NCBI RefSeq assembly: GCF_013387495.1
Contig: NZ_JABZEE010000044.1
Location: forward strand, 1 to 64,000
Direction of reading: 5' to 3'
Length of the DNA stretch: 64,000 bases
Origin: Streptomyces sp. PKU-EA00015
GTDB lineage: Bacteria > Actinomycetota > Actinomycetes > Streptomycetales > Streptomycetaceae
Below are positions 17,849-26,088 of this stretch, piece by piece; within the stretch, counting starts at the first letter, position 1; each line of letters opens with the position of its first letter. A model generated the notes under the pieces. It did not search any database. It was given only the letters and a program-made list of their open reading frames with translations, and was not told where the DNA came from. A program made the position numbers and the translations under genes.

Positions 17849-19615
17849 TCAGCCGAAGACCGTGGCAACACCCCTGAGCAGCAGGCCGCATCCCAACGTC
17901 AGGACGACCACGGCCGAGACCATCGGTGCGGTTCGGCCGACCAGGGAGAAGAGCGGACCATGCGGTCGCAGCGCCAGCCTGCGCGTGGTGGTCTCACGCA
18001 GGCGGACCACCGCGAATCCGGCTGCCGCGAGCGTGAGCGCGAGTCCGGCCCCGTAGGCGACGATCAGCAGGAACCCGAACCAGGCCTGGCCGAGAGCCGC
18101 CGCCCCCACGAGGACGACGACGGCCGAGGGACTCGGCACCAGTCCGCCGGCGAGACCCATCAGGACCACCCCACGCAGGCCGGGAGCGGGAGGGACATGC
18201 GAGTGCCCGTGCGCGTGGTCGTGACCGTGGTGGTCGTGACCATGGGGGTGACCGTGCGTGTCGCCGCTCCGGTGCCGTTGGTGCCCCTGCTGCTCGTCGT
18301 GCTCGTGACGGCGGGGCTCCCCCCGCCCACGGTCGCCGGCGTGGTGGTGGCCGGTGCCTGTGGGTACGGGCGCTGCGGCGGACGGACTCACCGCAGCGCC
18401 GTGTCCGGCACCGGCCGCGGCCAGTGCCGGCACCCGCTCCGCGGCGGGCGTATTCGTACATCCGGCGGCCTGCGCAGGAGCATCAACATGCTCGAGGTCA
18501 TGGCCGAGCTCGTGGCGGTGCCCGTGCCCGTGGTCGTGTGGTTCGCGGCGCCGTCGCCATGCCCTGCGGACGAGCAGCAGCCCCGCGACGGCCACCAGCC
18601 CGCCGCTCGCCACCGTCAGCCAGGAGACCACCGTGGGCGCGGCCGCGGAGCCCGCGGTGATCAGCGCCCCCAGGGCGAAGACGCCCAGCGTGTGCGTCAG
18701 GGTCACCGACGCACCGAGCGTGAGCACATCACGCAGCGAGGTCCGGCCGCCGGCCGTGGCGGCGGCAGCCATCATCGTCTTGCCGTGGCCCGGTGCCAGC
18801 GCGTGCAGGGCGCCGAGGCACAGGGCCACGGCGAGTGCGAACGCGGCGAAGCCGACGGTCAGCTCGTGACGGGCCACCAGCCCGGTCAGGGCCTCGGCCC
18901 AGCGGTCCGCGCCACGCGGCAGCACACCCGCCGCCGGTGATCCGTTCCTGGTCGCCTCGCTGCCGCCGTCCGCGAGGGCCGGTCCACCGGACCGGACCGT
19001 GAAGGCAGCGGCCGTGTGCTCGGGCGGAGAGGAGAGGAGGTCGTTGGGGTACGTGCTCAGCCGACGCGACACGGACCGCTGCGGCACGTCCGAGCCATGG
19101 AGGGTCATTGCGTCACCGCGCCCAGTGATTTCCCGCCAGCCTCCCACGTTCGAGGCATCCGCGGGCCGGTACGCGATACGGATGTCCTCGCCGCGTGCCA
19201 GTGGTGCCGTCAGCTCACAGGTCACACGCAGTGTCTTCAGTCCGGCCTGCCCGGGACGCTCCTCGGCGCGCGCCCGGCCGGCCGTGACGGCGGTCCGCTC
19301 TCCTCCACCGACGACGAGCCGTGCTCCGCGCGCCGCCACGTCACACCGCGTGCGTGCCCACGCCGACAGTTCGGCCTCGGCCGGACGGCCGTCCCCGTCG
19401 GTGTCGATGCGGGACAGTTCCTGCGCGGCGGGGATCTCCGCCAGATCCTCCACATGGTCCACGCGCAACCGGCCCGGTGAGACGACGATGCCGTCGTACT
19501 GGCTCACAGTGAAGTTCCCCAGGGGATGCGCCCCGGCCGCCCCGGCGGGCACCAACGCGAGCGCGGTGCCCGTCAAGAGCACAGCCAGGGCCGCGACGGC
19601 GCTGCGGCACCTCAT
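17849..19615 (-). CDS. NicO-family metal exporter-like membrane protein
   Basis: The 588-residue protein starts with a signal peptide and an extracytoplasmic domain beginning AHPLGNFTVSQYDGI. That domain contains an EF-hand-like loop DTDGDGRPAEAE (71-82). The membrane part has the NicO signature HALAPGHGKTMMAA (271-284), a long His-rich loop (HGHPHGHDHHGHDHAHGH) and further helices to the C-terminus. NicO/RcnA proteins move Ni or Co, mostly outwards. Its ATG overlaps the stop of the TPR gene as ATGA, so it is translated from the DUF4331-TPR-NicO transcript. The metal is not certain. Confidence 0.82.
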   Translation of the reverse strand: MRCRSAVAALAVLLTGTALALVPAGAAGAHPLGNFTVSQYDGIVVSPGRLRVDHVEDLAEIPAAQELSRIDTDGDGRPAEAELSAWARTRCDVAARGARLVVGGGERTAVTAGRARAEERPGQAGLKTLRVTCELTAPLARGEDIRIAYRPADASNVGGWREITGRGDAMTLHGSDVPQRSVSRRLSTYPNDLLSSPPEHTAAAFTVRSGGPALADGGSEATRNGSPAAGVLPRGADRWAEALTGLVARHELTVGFAAFALAVALCLGALHALAPGHGKTMMAAAATAGGRTSLRDVLTLGASVTLTHTLGVFALGALITAGSAAAPTVVSWLTVASGGLVAVAGLLLVRRAWRRRREPHDHGHGHRHELGHDLEHVDAPAQAAGCTNTPAAERVPALAAAGAGHGAAVSPSAAAPVPTGTGHHHAGDRGRGEPRRHEHDEQQGHQRHRSGDTHGHPHGHDHHGHDHAHGHSHVPPAPGLRGVVLMGLAGGLVPSPSAVVVLVGAAALGQAWFGFLLIVAYGAGLALTLAAAGFAVVRLRETTTRRLALRPHGPLFSLVGRTAPMVSAVVVLTLGCGLLLRGVATVFG

Positions 19616-21018
19616 GACGCGCTCCGCCCGCTCGGGCCCGCCGGGTCCGGCAGGGCCTTCAGCGCGGATTCGGCCCGGCGCGCACCGACGGGCGAGAAGC
19701 CGGGGTTCAGATCGAGCGCTGCGCGCAGATGGCGCGCGGCCTGTGTGTCGTCACCGAGGGCACGTTCGATCATGCCCAGGTGATAGAGGAACGACGCGTT
19801 GCGGTATCCGGGCGAGGGTGCCGTCGCCTTCCTCGCGTAGACGAGGGCCTCCCGGTGTCGGCCGTTGACATGGAGTGTCCATCCGAGCGCGTCCGCGGTG
19901 TGCACGGTCTCGCGGCGTTTCCACTCGGCGCGCGCCGAGGACAGTGCCTCGGCGGCATCTCCGTGGTCGGCGGCGACGAGGGCCGACTCCAGGTCAGTGG
20001 CAACACCGTTGGCGTCTGCCAGCCGCATCCATGTGCCGGCCAGCTCGTACTGCTGAGCGGCCTCGGTCCGGTCCCCGGCCACCTCGTGCAGCTCCCCGAG
20101 CGCTGCCACCCGCTCCGGCAGCGGCTGGCGCCGGGCGACCTCCTCGAGAGCTCTCAGCGCCTTGCGCTCCTCCCCTTGTGCGGCATATGTGCGTCCGCGC
20201 CCTTCCAGGGCCGGCAAGTGCTGCGGATCGGCGCGCAGTGCCTCGGCGAAGTGGTCGAGGGCCTGCTGGTACCGGCCCTGGCTCCAGTCCAGTTGGCCGA
20301 GCGCGGTGGCGACGTACGCCCGGTCCGCCGAAGCCGTCGCGGACCTCAGGGCCCGCGTCAGCACACGTCTGGCTCCTTCCGTGTCGCCGCGCAGCTCGAG
20401 CACATACGCGTAGCGGGTGAAGACCGGGATGCCGGGGCGGCGGCGGTCGGCGAGTTGCACGGCCCGGTACGCCTCGTCGTACCGGCCGAGTTCGACGAGC
20501 GCGTCGACCCGGCCGGCGAGTGCCCGCTCGCTGTACCCGTTCACCCGCAGAGCACGGTCCGCGAGGTCCAGCGCGGACGCGAAGTCGTGCCGGGCGGCGG
20601 CCAGCACGGCCTGCCCCGCGAGCGCGGCATCGTTCTCGGCGGCCGGACGCAGCTTCAGTGAACGCGCGAACGCCTTCTCAGCCTTCGGATACAGCGTCGG
20701 ATCACCACTGATCCTTGCCTGTTCGACGTACGCGACGCCGAGCGTCGCCCACCCGGTGGCGTTCTTGGGCTGCGCGTCGAGGTGCTTCTGCAGGGCAACT
20801 GTTCCCCGCGCGAGATCGTCCGCCGGCAGCCGCTCCACGGGGACTCCCGCGGCGAGCACGGGCGCGCTCCGCGCCGGGCGACCGGAGTCAGCGTCCCCAC
20901 CGAGGGCCACCGAGGCGGCGGTGAGTCCCAGGGCCACGGCCGCAACGGTGGCGATCCGCAGGTGCGGGCCGATTCCCCGCTCACGCACTTGCGCGAGAAG
21001 CGGCTTCCGTACGGGCAT
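19612..21018 (-). CDS. Secreted or membrane-anchored TPR protein
   Basis: The 468-residue protein has one N-terminal hydrophobic segment (LRIATVAAVALGLTAASVAL) and then tetratricopeptide repeats over most of its length (for example WATLGVAYVEQARI, LDRADRAL-like units, LDWSQGRYQQALDHFAEALR, and a C-terminal HLRAALDLNPGFSP). TPRs mediate protein-protein contacts, here probably outside the membrane. ATG 21018 is preferred over a TTG at 21027 because GAGGAAG then has normal spacing. It sits between DUF4331 and NicO genes and overlaps the latter by 4 nt, so the three probably act together. Confidence 0.8.
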   Translation of the reverse strand: MPVRKPLLAQVRERGIGPHLRIATVAAVALGLTAASVALGGDADSGRPARSAPVLAAGVPVERLPADDLARGTVALQKHLDAQPKNATGWATLGVAYVEQARISGDPTLYPKAEKAFARSLKLRPAAENDAALAGQAVLAAARHDFASALDLADRALRVNGYSERALAGRVDALVELGRYDEAYRAVQLADRRRPGIPVFTRYAYVLELRGDTEGARRVLTRALRSATASADRAYVATALGQLDWSQGRYQQALDHFAEALRADPQHLPALEGRGRTYAAQGEERKALRALEEVARRQPLPERVAALGELHEVAGDRTEAAQQYELAGTWMRLADANGVATDLESALVAADHGDAAEALSSARAEWKRRETVHTADALGWTLHVNGRHREALVYARKATAPSPGYRNASFLYHLGMIERALGDDTQAARHLRAALDLNPGFSPVGARRAESALKALPDPAGPSGRSAS

Positions 21019-21123
21019 GTGTGTCAACTTCCTCGGTCCGGTCGAAGAGAAAGGTGGCCCGGCGGCGCCGCGGGGGGCGGACGGAGCCGCCGGGCCGTTC
21101 GGAGTGCCCTGTGTCCCGTCGGG

Positions 21124-22662
21124 TCAGCCGAGCCAGGAGCGGCGCGCGGTGCGGCGGCGCGATCGCAGCCAGAAGGCTCCGAATCCGGCCACCAGCAGGG
21201 CTCCGGCGCCTCCCGCGGCCAGCACGGTGCTGTCGCTCCACGATCCGGTGAGGCCGGAGGCTCCACCCGTCAGGCCGGTGGCGCTCTTCGTCTTGGCGTC
21301 GGCGGCTGTCCGGGTGTCCGACCCGGAGGCAGGCAGGGCGACGTAGGGGAAGGAGTGACCGAACTCCTTGTCGTTGGCGTCCACCGCATCGCCCAAGTCG
21401 TTCTCGGAACCGACGAGTTCGCCCTCGACGACCTGGAGCGCGATGTCGAGTACGTCGTCCGTCAGGCGTCGCCCGTTGGGGAAGCCCGCGTTGTCACCGT
21501 CCAGCACGCCCAGGCGCTTCGGCTCACCCGTCGGCTTGACTGCCGTGTTCAGCCGCAGCATCTCGGACGGTGTACCGCCGGGCGGCTGGTTGACGTCCTT
21601 GATGCCGGTGAGGAACACCGAGACGAGGTCCTGGCGCGGCTCGGCCGGAGCCTTGATCTTGTAGATCGCCTCGATGAGCTTCGGCAGCTCGGGCTCGGTG
21701 ACATTCTTCAGGAAGTCACCGTCGTTCTCGGGCGACGAGGCGTTGAACTTGTCCTTGTCCTTGACCGGGTTGACGACCTCGTTGACCAGCGGCATGCCGA
21801 GCCGCGACACCTGGGTCCAGTGCCCTTCGGCGTTCTGGCGCTCCGTCGTCGAGTAGATGCCGATGACCGGCTGAGCCTCGGACTCCCGCAGAAAGGCGTT
21901 CGGGACCTGCAGGGCGATTGTGTTGACGTTGTAACCCCGAAGCGTGTCGTTGCCGACCTCCGACAGGTCGCCGCCGTACAGCAGGTCGAAGACGCGCAGG
22001 TCGAGGAAGAACGGGTCGTCGGCCTGGCCTGCGAAGGTCTTCAGCCCGCCCGGGATCTTGTGGACGGCCTGGTCACGCAGTTTCTGGTAGTCGGGCATGG
22101 ACGCCTTGCCGACGTTCGCGGGAGCCGTCGGCAGTTGCTTGGCGAGTTGGTGCGAGGAGACCTCCTTGCCGTGCTCCAGCCGCAGGAGCTCGATGTCGTA
22201 GGTCTGGGTGAAGTTGAGGTCGGGGTCGTCCAGGCTCTCCACGACACCCGTGTTGTGCAGGAAGGTGTTCTCGTTCTTTCGGTGGTCCTTGAACGTGTAC
22301 CGGTACAGCAGATCGTCCTGCGCGTCACCGTCGCTGTCGACGTGGATGCTGTAGCGGGCGTCTCCTGCGAACGGGAAGAAGTTCGGGCCGCCCGCAGGCT
22401 CCTGGAACGGCAGCCAGTTCGCCACGATCGTCGTCGTGTCGGGATGGTCCGGGCTGACGAAGGCGTACACGTCCGTGTTGTCGAACTGGGGCTGCCCCGA
22501 TATCAACGGGGCCTCCCGGTGGCTCGATGCCGTGGCGCTCTGTGGCTGGAGCATCGCCGCACCAGCGGCCGATAGCCCGGCCGCGGCCAGCGCCCCGCAG
22601 GTGACCAGGGCAACGCTCCTGCGTGTCGGTCGGGGCCACCGGCCCCAGCTGATTGGCGTCAT
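21124..22662 (-). CDS. DUF4331 family secreted protein
   Basis: The 512-residue protein has a signal peptide ending near ATASSHREAPLISG, the classic start of mature DUF4331 proteins, followed by the family body (DNTDVYAFVSPDHPDTTTIV, YSIHVDSDGDAQDDLLYRY, GYNVNTIALQVP). A Gly/Ser linker and a C-terminal helix (VLAAGGAGALLVAGFGAFWL with RSRRR) anchor it in the membrane. The molecular function of DUF4331 is not established. ATG 22662 follows AAGGACGAAGG. It is the first gene of the operon with the TPR and NicO genes. Confidence 0.85.
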   Translation of the reverse strand: MTPISWGRWPRPTRRSVALVTCGALAAAGLSAAGAAMLQPQSATASSHREAPLISGQPQFDNTDVYAFVSPDHPDTTTIVANWLPFQEPAGGPNFFPFAGDARYSIHVDSDGDAQDDLLYRYTFKDHRKNENTFLHNTGVVESLDDPDLNFTQTYDIELLRLEHGKEVSSHQLAKQLPTAPANVGKASMPDYQKLRDQAVHKIPGGLKTFAGQADDPFFLDLRVFDLLYGGDLSEVGNDTLRGYNVNTIALQVPNAFLRESEAQPVIGIYSTTERQNAEGHWTQVSRLGMPLVNEVVNPVKDKDKFNASSPENDGDFLKNVTEPELPKLIEAIYKIKAPAEPRQDLVSVFLTGIKDVNQPPGGTPSEMLRLNTAVKPTGEPKRLGVLDGDNAGFPNGRRLTDDVLDIALQVVEGELVGSENDLGDAVDANDKEFGHSFPYVALPASGSDTRTAADAKTKSATGLTGGASGLTGSWSDSTVLAAGGAGALLVAGFGAFWLRSRRRTARRSWLG

Positions 22663-23065
22663 CGCCTTCGTCCTTCGTCCGAACTTCCGGTCCGACCCGG
22701 TTGTACGTCCAGTACGTGCGCGACCGCCGTTTTGCTCGGTCCTGATCGCCACTACTTCTGCGCGTTGCGTCTCCGGACGGGTGTGGGCGGCATCACCCCG
22801 GTGACAGTCGGGGCGAGCATCTGCGCAGGTCGGGTCCCGTGCGGCAAGGGCGGGGCGGCAGGCTGTGGGGAGACGGTGTGTCGGATTGCTCACAGACCAA
22901 AGAAGGTTCGCCGCGGCGGCCGAGGGCGACGGGAGGCCCCCGCGGTCGTCCTGGCATGGGCCGGCGCAGCATCATCGCCGAGCCGTGATCTTCACCTATG
23001 AGAGCGGACTTGTCGAAGCCGGCGACCACGACGTCGGTCACTGAAAGGTGCCTCTATGGCTTTCG
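22663..23065. other. Upstream region of DUF4331 operon
   Basis: No complete gene seen. The minus strand must hold the promoter of the DUF4331 operon, but no clear -35/-10 pair was picked out. A minus-strand GTG near 23041 begins VTDVVVAGFDKSALIGEDHG, a possible fragment next to the IS110 remnant. Confidence 0.3.
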
Positions 23066-23250
23066 TCAAGCCGTAGCCGGTGTGGGTGGTTGGTAGAAGG
23101 TGCCGTCACGGAGCATGGCGAAGGGGACGTTGACGCGGCGTCATGCCAGTGCGATGAGGGCGGCGATGTGGTGTTTCCCCTCTTTGCGGTCGTAGTAGGC
23201 GCGTGACTCGGACTGGGAGAGCGAGGCGAACGCGGCCAGGTAAAGGCCCC
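23066..23250 (-). pseudogene. IS110-family transposase C-terminal remnant
   Basis: The minus strand reads SRAYYDRKEGKHHIAALIAL, an in-frame TGA, then RRVNVPFAMLRDGTFYQPPT before the stop at 23066. This is the conserved C-terminal end of IS110/IS116 transposases. The catalytic N-terminal part is absent. Confidence 0.7.
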
Positions 23251-23270
23251 GCTGCCGACCAGCCCTTCGG

Positions 23271-23780
23271 TCACAGTTTGTACACTCCGCGCCAGGACCA
23301 CCCCGCCCCGAGGACCGTGTTCCGAAGGGGGTCCTTCAGCTCCCGTGAGTCGAAGCTGAACGTCTCGACCCTGCGCCGACGGCCGTCGGGCCCCTTTTCA
23401 AGGGCCCATTCCTTCTGGATGCCGCGAATCGGCCCGCGGCCGTGTGCGCGCGCCACGGTCCGGCCGGGCGGGGAGCCGGCTCGCGTCACCTCCCACTGCT
23501 CGTCCATGGCTCGCACTTCACGCTCGCCGGGGCACAGACGCATCCAGACCTTGAGGGTCCGCTCTACCTGCCTACGGGTCGCACCGGAGCCCCAGGCCGG
23601 CTCCAGAAACCGCCACTCCGCCAGCAGGTCCGCCCCGCCCGTGCCTGCCTCGCGGATGCGAAAGGGCACGCCCGTGCCGTTCAGCGCGAGCAGTGCGGCT
23701 CGCAGTTCCTGGGTGGGAATCGCCTTGGTGCCTCCGTCGGCGCGACGGGTTCCCATCCACTTGTCCCACAGGCGGCCCAC
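23271..23780 (-). CDS. Hypothetical protein
   Basis: The 169-residue protein has good coding bias and a compact basic C-terminus (VETFSFDSRELKDPLRNTVL). It includes TQELRAALLALNGTGVPFRI and a Trp-rich middle (VERTLKVWMRLCPGEREVRA). I know of no named domain. Its start lies 2 bp after the stop of the LpqN-like gene, so it is co-transcribed with that gene. Because the product of the neighbour resembles secretion-associated lipoproteins, a role in the same locus is possible but unproven. Confidence 0.55.
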   Translation of the reverse strand: MGRLWDKWMGTRRADGGTKAIPTQELRAALLALNGTGVPFRIREAGTGGADLLAEWRFLEPAWGSGATRRQVERTLKVWMRLCPGEREVRAMDEQWEVTRAGSPPGRTVARAHGRGPIRGIQKEWALEKGPDGRRRRVETFSFDSRELKDPLRNTVLGAGWSWRGVYKL

Positions 23781-23782
23781 AG

Positions 23783-24277
23783 CTACGCAGCCTTCCCGCT
23801 GTCCGGACGCACGCTTCGCAGAAACTCCTGGAAGTCGCCCACAACGCCGTCGTACTGGGCGGCCGTTGCCTTCAGGGTCAGCCGGATCACCGCAGGCCTG
23901 CGCGGTTCTTCGATATCGACGAGGGACAGGTACACCTGGGACTGGACGAGGTCGCGGTGCACGCCGTCCGCGACGGCCGAGAAGGTCAGCCGCTGGGTCA
24001 GGCCGGGCGCGTCGGTGCTGCCGAATTCGCGGCGGTCTGTGACCGCCACCGACTCGGCGGCCTCACCCAGGCGCTCCACGGACTCGGCGGCGAGCTCGGC
24101 CGGCGTCCGTGCCTCCGGCAGGAAACCGCCCTCAATGGTGATGTCGGCAGCGAACCTGGCGTCCGGCTCCGGATGCACGGCAGCGAACGCCACGCCCGGG
24201 TCGCCGCCCTCCGGGCGGGCCTGGAGCCAGCCCCCGGGCAGGCGGAACTCGATCGGGACCGGCAGTGACGTGGGCAT
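23783..24277 (-). CDS. LpqN/DUF1795-like fold protein
   Basis: The 164-residue product starts with PVPIEFRLPGGWLQARPEGG and runs through alternating strands to a closing amphipathic helix (YDGVVGDFQEFLRSVRP). This pattern resembles the LpqN/LpqT and DUF1795 (Mog1/PsbP-like) fold. No signal peptide is present, so it would be cytoplasmic. ATG 24277 follows GGAAGGAGGG. It lies just downstream of a truncated gene ending at 24307 and upstream of the hypothetical gene at 23271, forming a small operon. The function is unknown. Confidence 0.55.
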   Translation of the reverse strand: MPTSLPVPIEFRLPGGWLQARPEGGDPGVAFAAVHPEPDARFAADITIEGGFLPEARTPAELAAESVERLGEAAESVAVTDRREFGSTDAPGLTQRLTFSAVADGVHRDLVQSQVYLSLVDIEEPRRPAVIRLTLKATAAQYDGVVGDFQEFLRSVRPDSGKAA

Positions 24278-24306
24278 TCGGGGCCCTCCTTCCAAGGAGA
24301 AGTACA

Positions 24307-24470
24307 TCAGTCCGTCAACCAGTCGACGAAGTCGCCGGCCTTGTCCCGACGGTGTCCACCATGTCACCCACGAACTCGGCGGCGTCTCCCGCGGCCTTGG
24401 AGAACTTGTCCAGATCGAACGTGATCTCGAGACCCACCGCCCCGCCGAAGCCGGGGGGAGGTTGGGCCGG
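24307..24470 (-). pseudogene. C-terminal remnant of operon-leading gene
   Basis: The minus strand reads GLEITFDLDKFSKAAGDAAE then FVGDMVDTV in one frame, and KAGDFVDWLTD ending at TGA 24307 after a one-base shift. The N-terminal part is gone, replaced by unrelated sequence near 24480. It was probably the first gene of the operon with the LpqN-like gene, whose ribosome site begins right after its stop. Confidence 0.45.
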
Positions 24471-24486
24471 GCCTGGTGCCGAGGGG

Positions 24487-25040
24487 TTCGGCTACTGCCA
24501 AGCGACACGGCCGGTAGGCGGACTACGTTGGCGGCCTGGTCGGCGAGGGCCGCGCGCTGTGCGCGGAGTTCGGCGAGCTGCAGCGCGGTGTGGAGGGTGT
24601 CCATGCGCCCGCCGTCCCCGAGCTCGAACACGGTGCGGGCTGACGCTCGGCTGCCGCGCGCCGGACGAGTTGCGGCCGGAGATGGCGATGATCGGGGAGC
24701 CGGTCGGGGCGCTGGCCCTGGACGAGTCGGTGTCCGTACTGGCGAGCTCGTCGAACACCTGCAGCACCTTGGCCAGCGACGACTGGCCCCAGTTGCTTGA
24801 TCGCCTTGCGCTTGTCGTAAGACTCGCGGGCCTGAATCCCGCACATCTCTACGTAGGCATGCGGAGAGCGGTCAGTCGGGACGACCTGATCTTTGCGCTG
24901 CCGCAGGTGAAGGTCGTTTCTTGAAGGAGTTCTGGCGTGATGCGGATGCCGGTCAGATGCTCGGCCAGGGCGAACGCTGCTGGTACGGATAGGTTCTCCG
25001 CGGTGTCGGAGGTCTCCTCCCAGAACTGGTCCCGTCTCAA
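24487..25040 (-). pseudogene. Mixed gene fragments
   Basis: Two fragments lie here on the minus strand. At about 24490-24860 protein-like pieces in shifting frames (MCGIQARESYDKRKAIKQLG, LAKVLQVFDELASTDTDS, MDTLHTALQLAELRAQRAAL) look like one broken gene I cannot name. At about 24913-25040 VPAAFALAEHLTGIRITPEL then LQETTFTCG resembles the C-terminal end of DUF6461-type proteins. Neither has an intact frame. Confidence 0.35.
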
Positions 25041-25131
25041 CCGAGTTTGCCCAGTCCCACCGAAGTTTGCTCGCGCCGCGGTGGGCCGGTCCGAGGATCA
25101 ATGAAGCCGGGTGCGGATCGCCATCGGGTCC

Positions 25132-25545
25132 CTATGGGCTTGCAAGGTCGGCCTCCCCGGCTCGCACGGCGGCCGCCGCCTCGAGCAGGAGCCAGCCGTC
25201 GACCTCCACCGCCCGCCGCTCCCCCGGCTGCCACCCGCGGGCCAGCGCCACGTCGAGCAGGGCCCGGACAGCGCCCGGCGCGTGCAGGTTCAGGGACTCG
25301 CCCCGGGTGAGGCCCACGTCCCCGGAGCCCATGGGGGCCCCGCCCGGGACGTACCGGCCCGGCCCGTCGGCGAAGACGATGCGCAGCGGGCCTCCGCTGC
25401 CGGCCGGCTGCGGGGACAAGGTGAGGGTCTGGCGGCAGTCCACGGACCGGCCGTCGCCGTCCCTACGGTGACTGTGGCGCATCGTCCACATGTACACGCG
25501 CCCGTCGGCGACCAATCGGCGGGGCTTCTTCGAACGGCGAGGCAC
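25132..25545 (-). CDS. Hypothetical streptomycete protein (137 aa)
   Basis: The product begins VPRRSKKPRRLVADGRVYMW and continues with a strand-rich body (LRIVFADGPGRYVPGG) and an acidic helix (VRALLDVALARGWQPG) ending in VDGWLLLEAA. This layout matches a common family of small streptomycete proteins of unknown function. GTG 25545 is chosen because homologues begin with this basic stretch; the frame continues upstream without family similarity. No operon partner. Confidence 0.6.
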   Translation of the reverse strand: MPRRSKKPRRLVADGRVYMWTMRHSHRRDGDGRSVDCRQTLTLSPQPAGSGGPLRIVFADGPGRYVPGGAPMGSGDVGLTRGESLNLHAPGAVRALLDVALARGWQPGERRAVEVDGWLLLEAAAAVRAGEADLASP

Positions 25546-26033
25546 AGAGCCGAGGGTACGCGGCCTGATCCACACCCGCTAAGGGTGATCGAGCTCCGAT
25601 GAGACGAACAGGAAGGTCGTCGAACTCGGTGAGAACGGCCAAGTCCGACGGGACAGCACAGTCTGCCCAGGCTCGTGAACAGCCACAAGATTCACAAGTC
25701 GCCGAAAACCGGCCCCCGGAACAGCGGTTTGCACGGCCGATCTCGCGGTGGCCTGTATGAAGAGGGCGGCGGGAGCTACCGCAGGCCCTCAGAGGGGCGT
25801 ACAGCCGCGCCTCAACTTCCAACCGTGCCTGCCTGACCTCTGCGGGAGCTGGTCGCCTGGCAACCAAGGAGAACAGTCGCCCGTGCCGACCTCTCTCCCT
25901 CCGACGCCCCGTCGCACGTCCACCTCGCGTACCGCCCGGGGGTCCCGCTGGTCACGAAGGTGTGGCGGCGGGGGCGCGGTGGCTGCCTAAGTTCCCGGCA
26001 AGGTCCCCGCAGAACACCTCTGACAACGCGACA
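25546..26033. other. Intergenic stretch
   Basis: No complete gene. A plus-strand patch around 25883-25975 reads ADLSPSDAPSHVHLAYRPGV then PLVTKVWRRG and may be a fragment. The far end abuts the terminator of the BNR gene. Confidence 0.25.
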
Positions 26034-26065
26034 GCGCCCTTCTCCGGTGCTGCGGGGAAGGGCGC
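26034..26065. terminator. Terminator of the BNR-repeat gene
   Basis: A 12-bp stem with one mismatch (GCGCCCTTCTCC / GGGGAAGGGCGC) and an 8-nt loop lies 24 bp beyond the stop of the minus-strand gene at 26089. Confidence 0.6.
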
Positions 26066-26088
26066 CGCGGTGTGTTCGCCTCCGTGTT

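Noticed and set aside
21124..22662. Sortase anchor (LPASG) in the DUF4331 protein
   Set aside because: The LPASG lies too far (about 35 residues) from the C-terminal helix to be a normal sorting signal.
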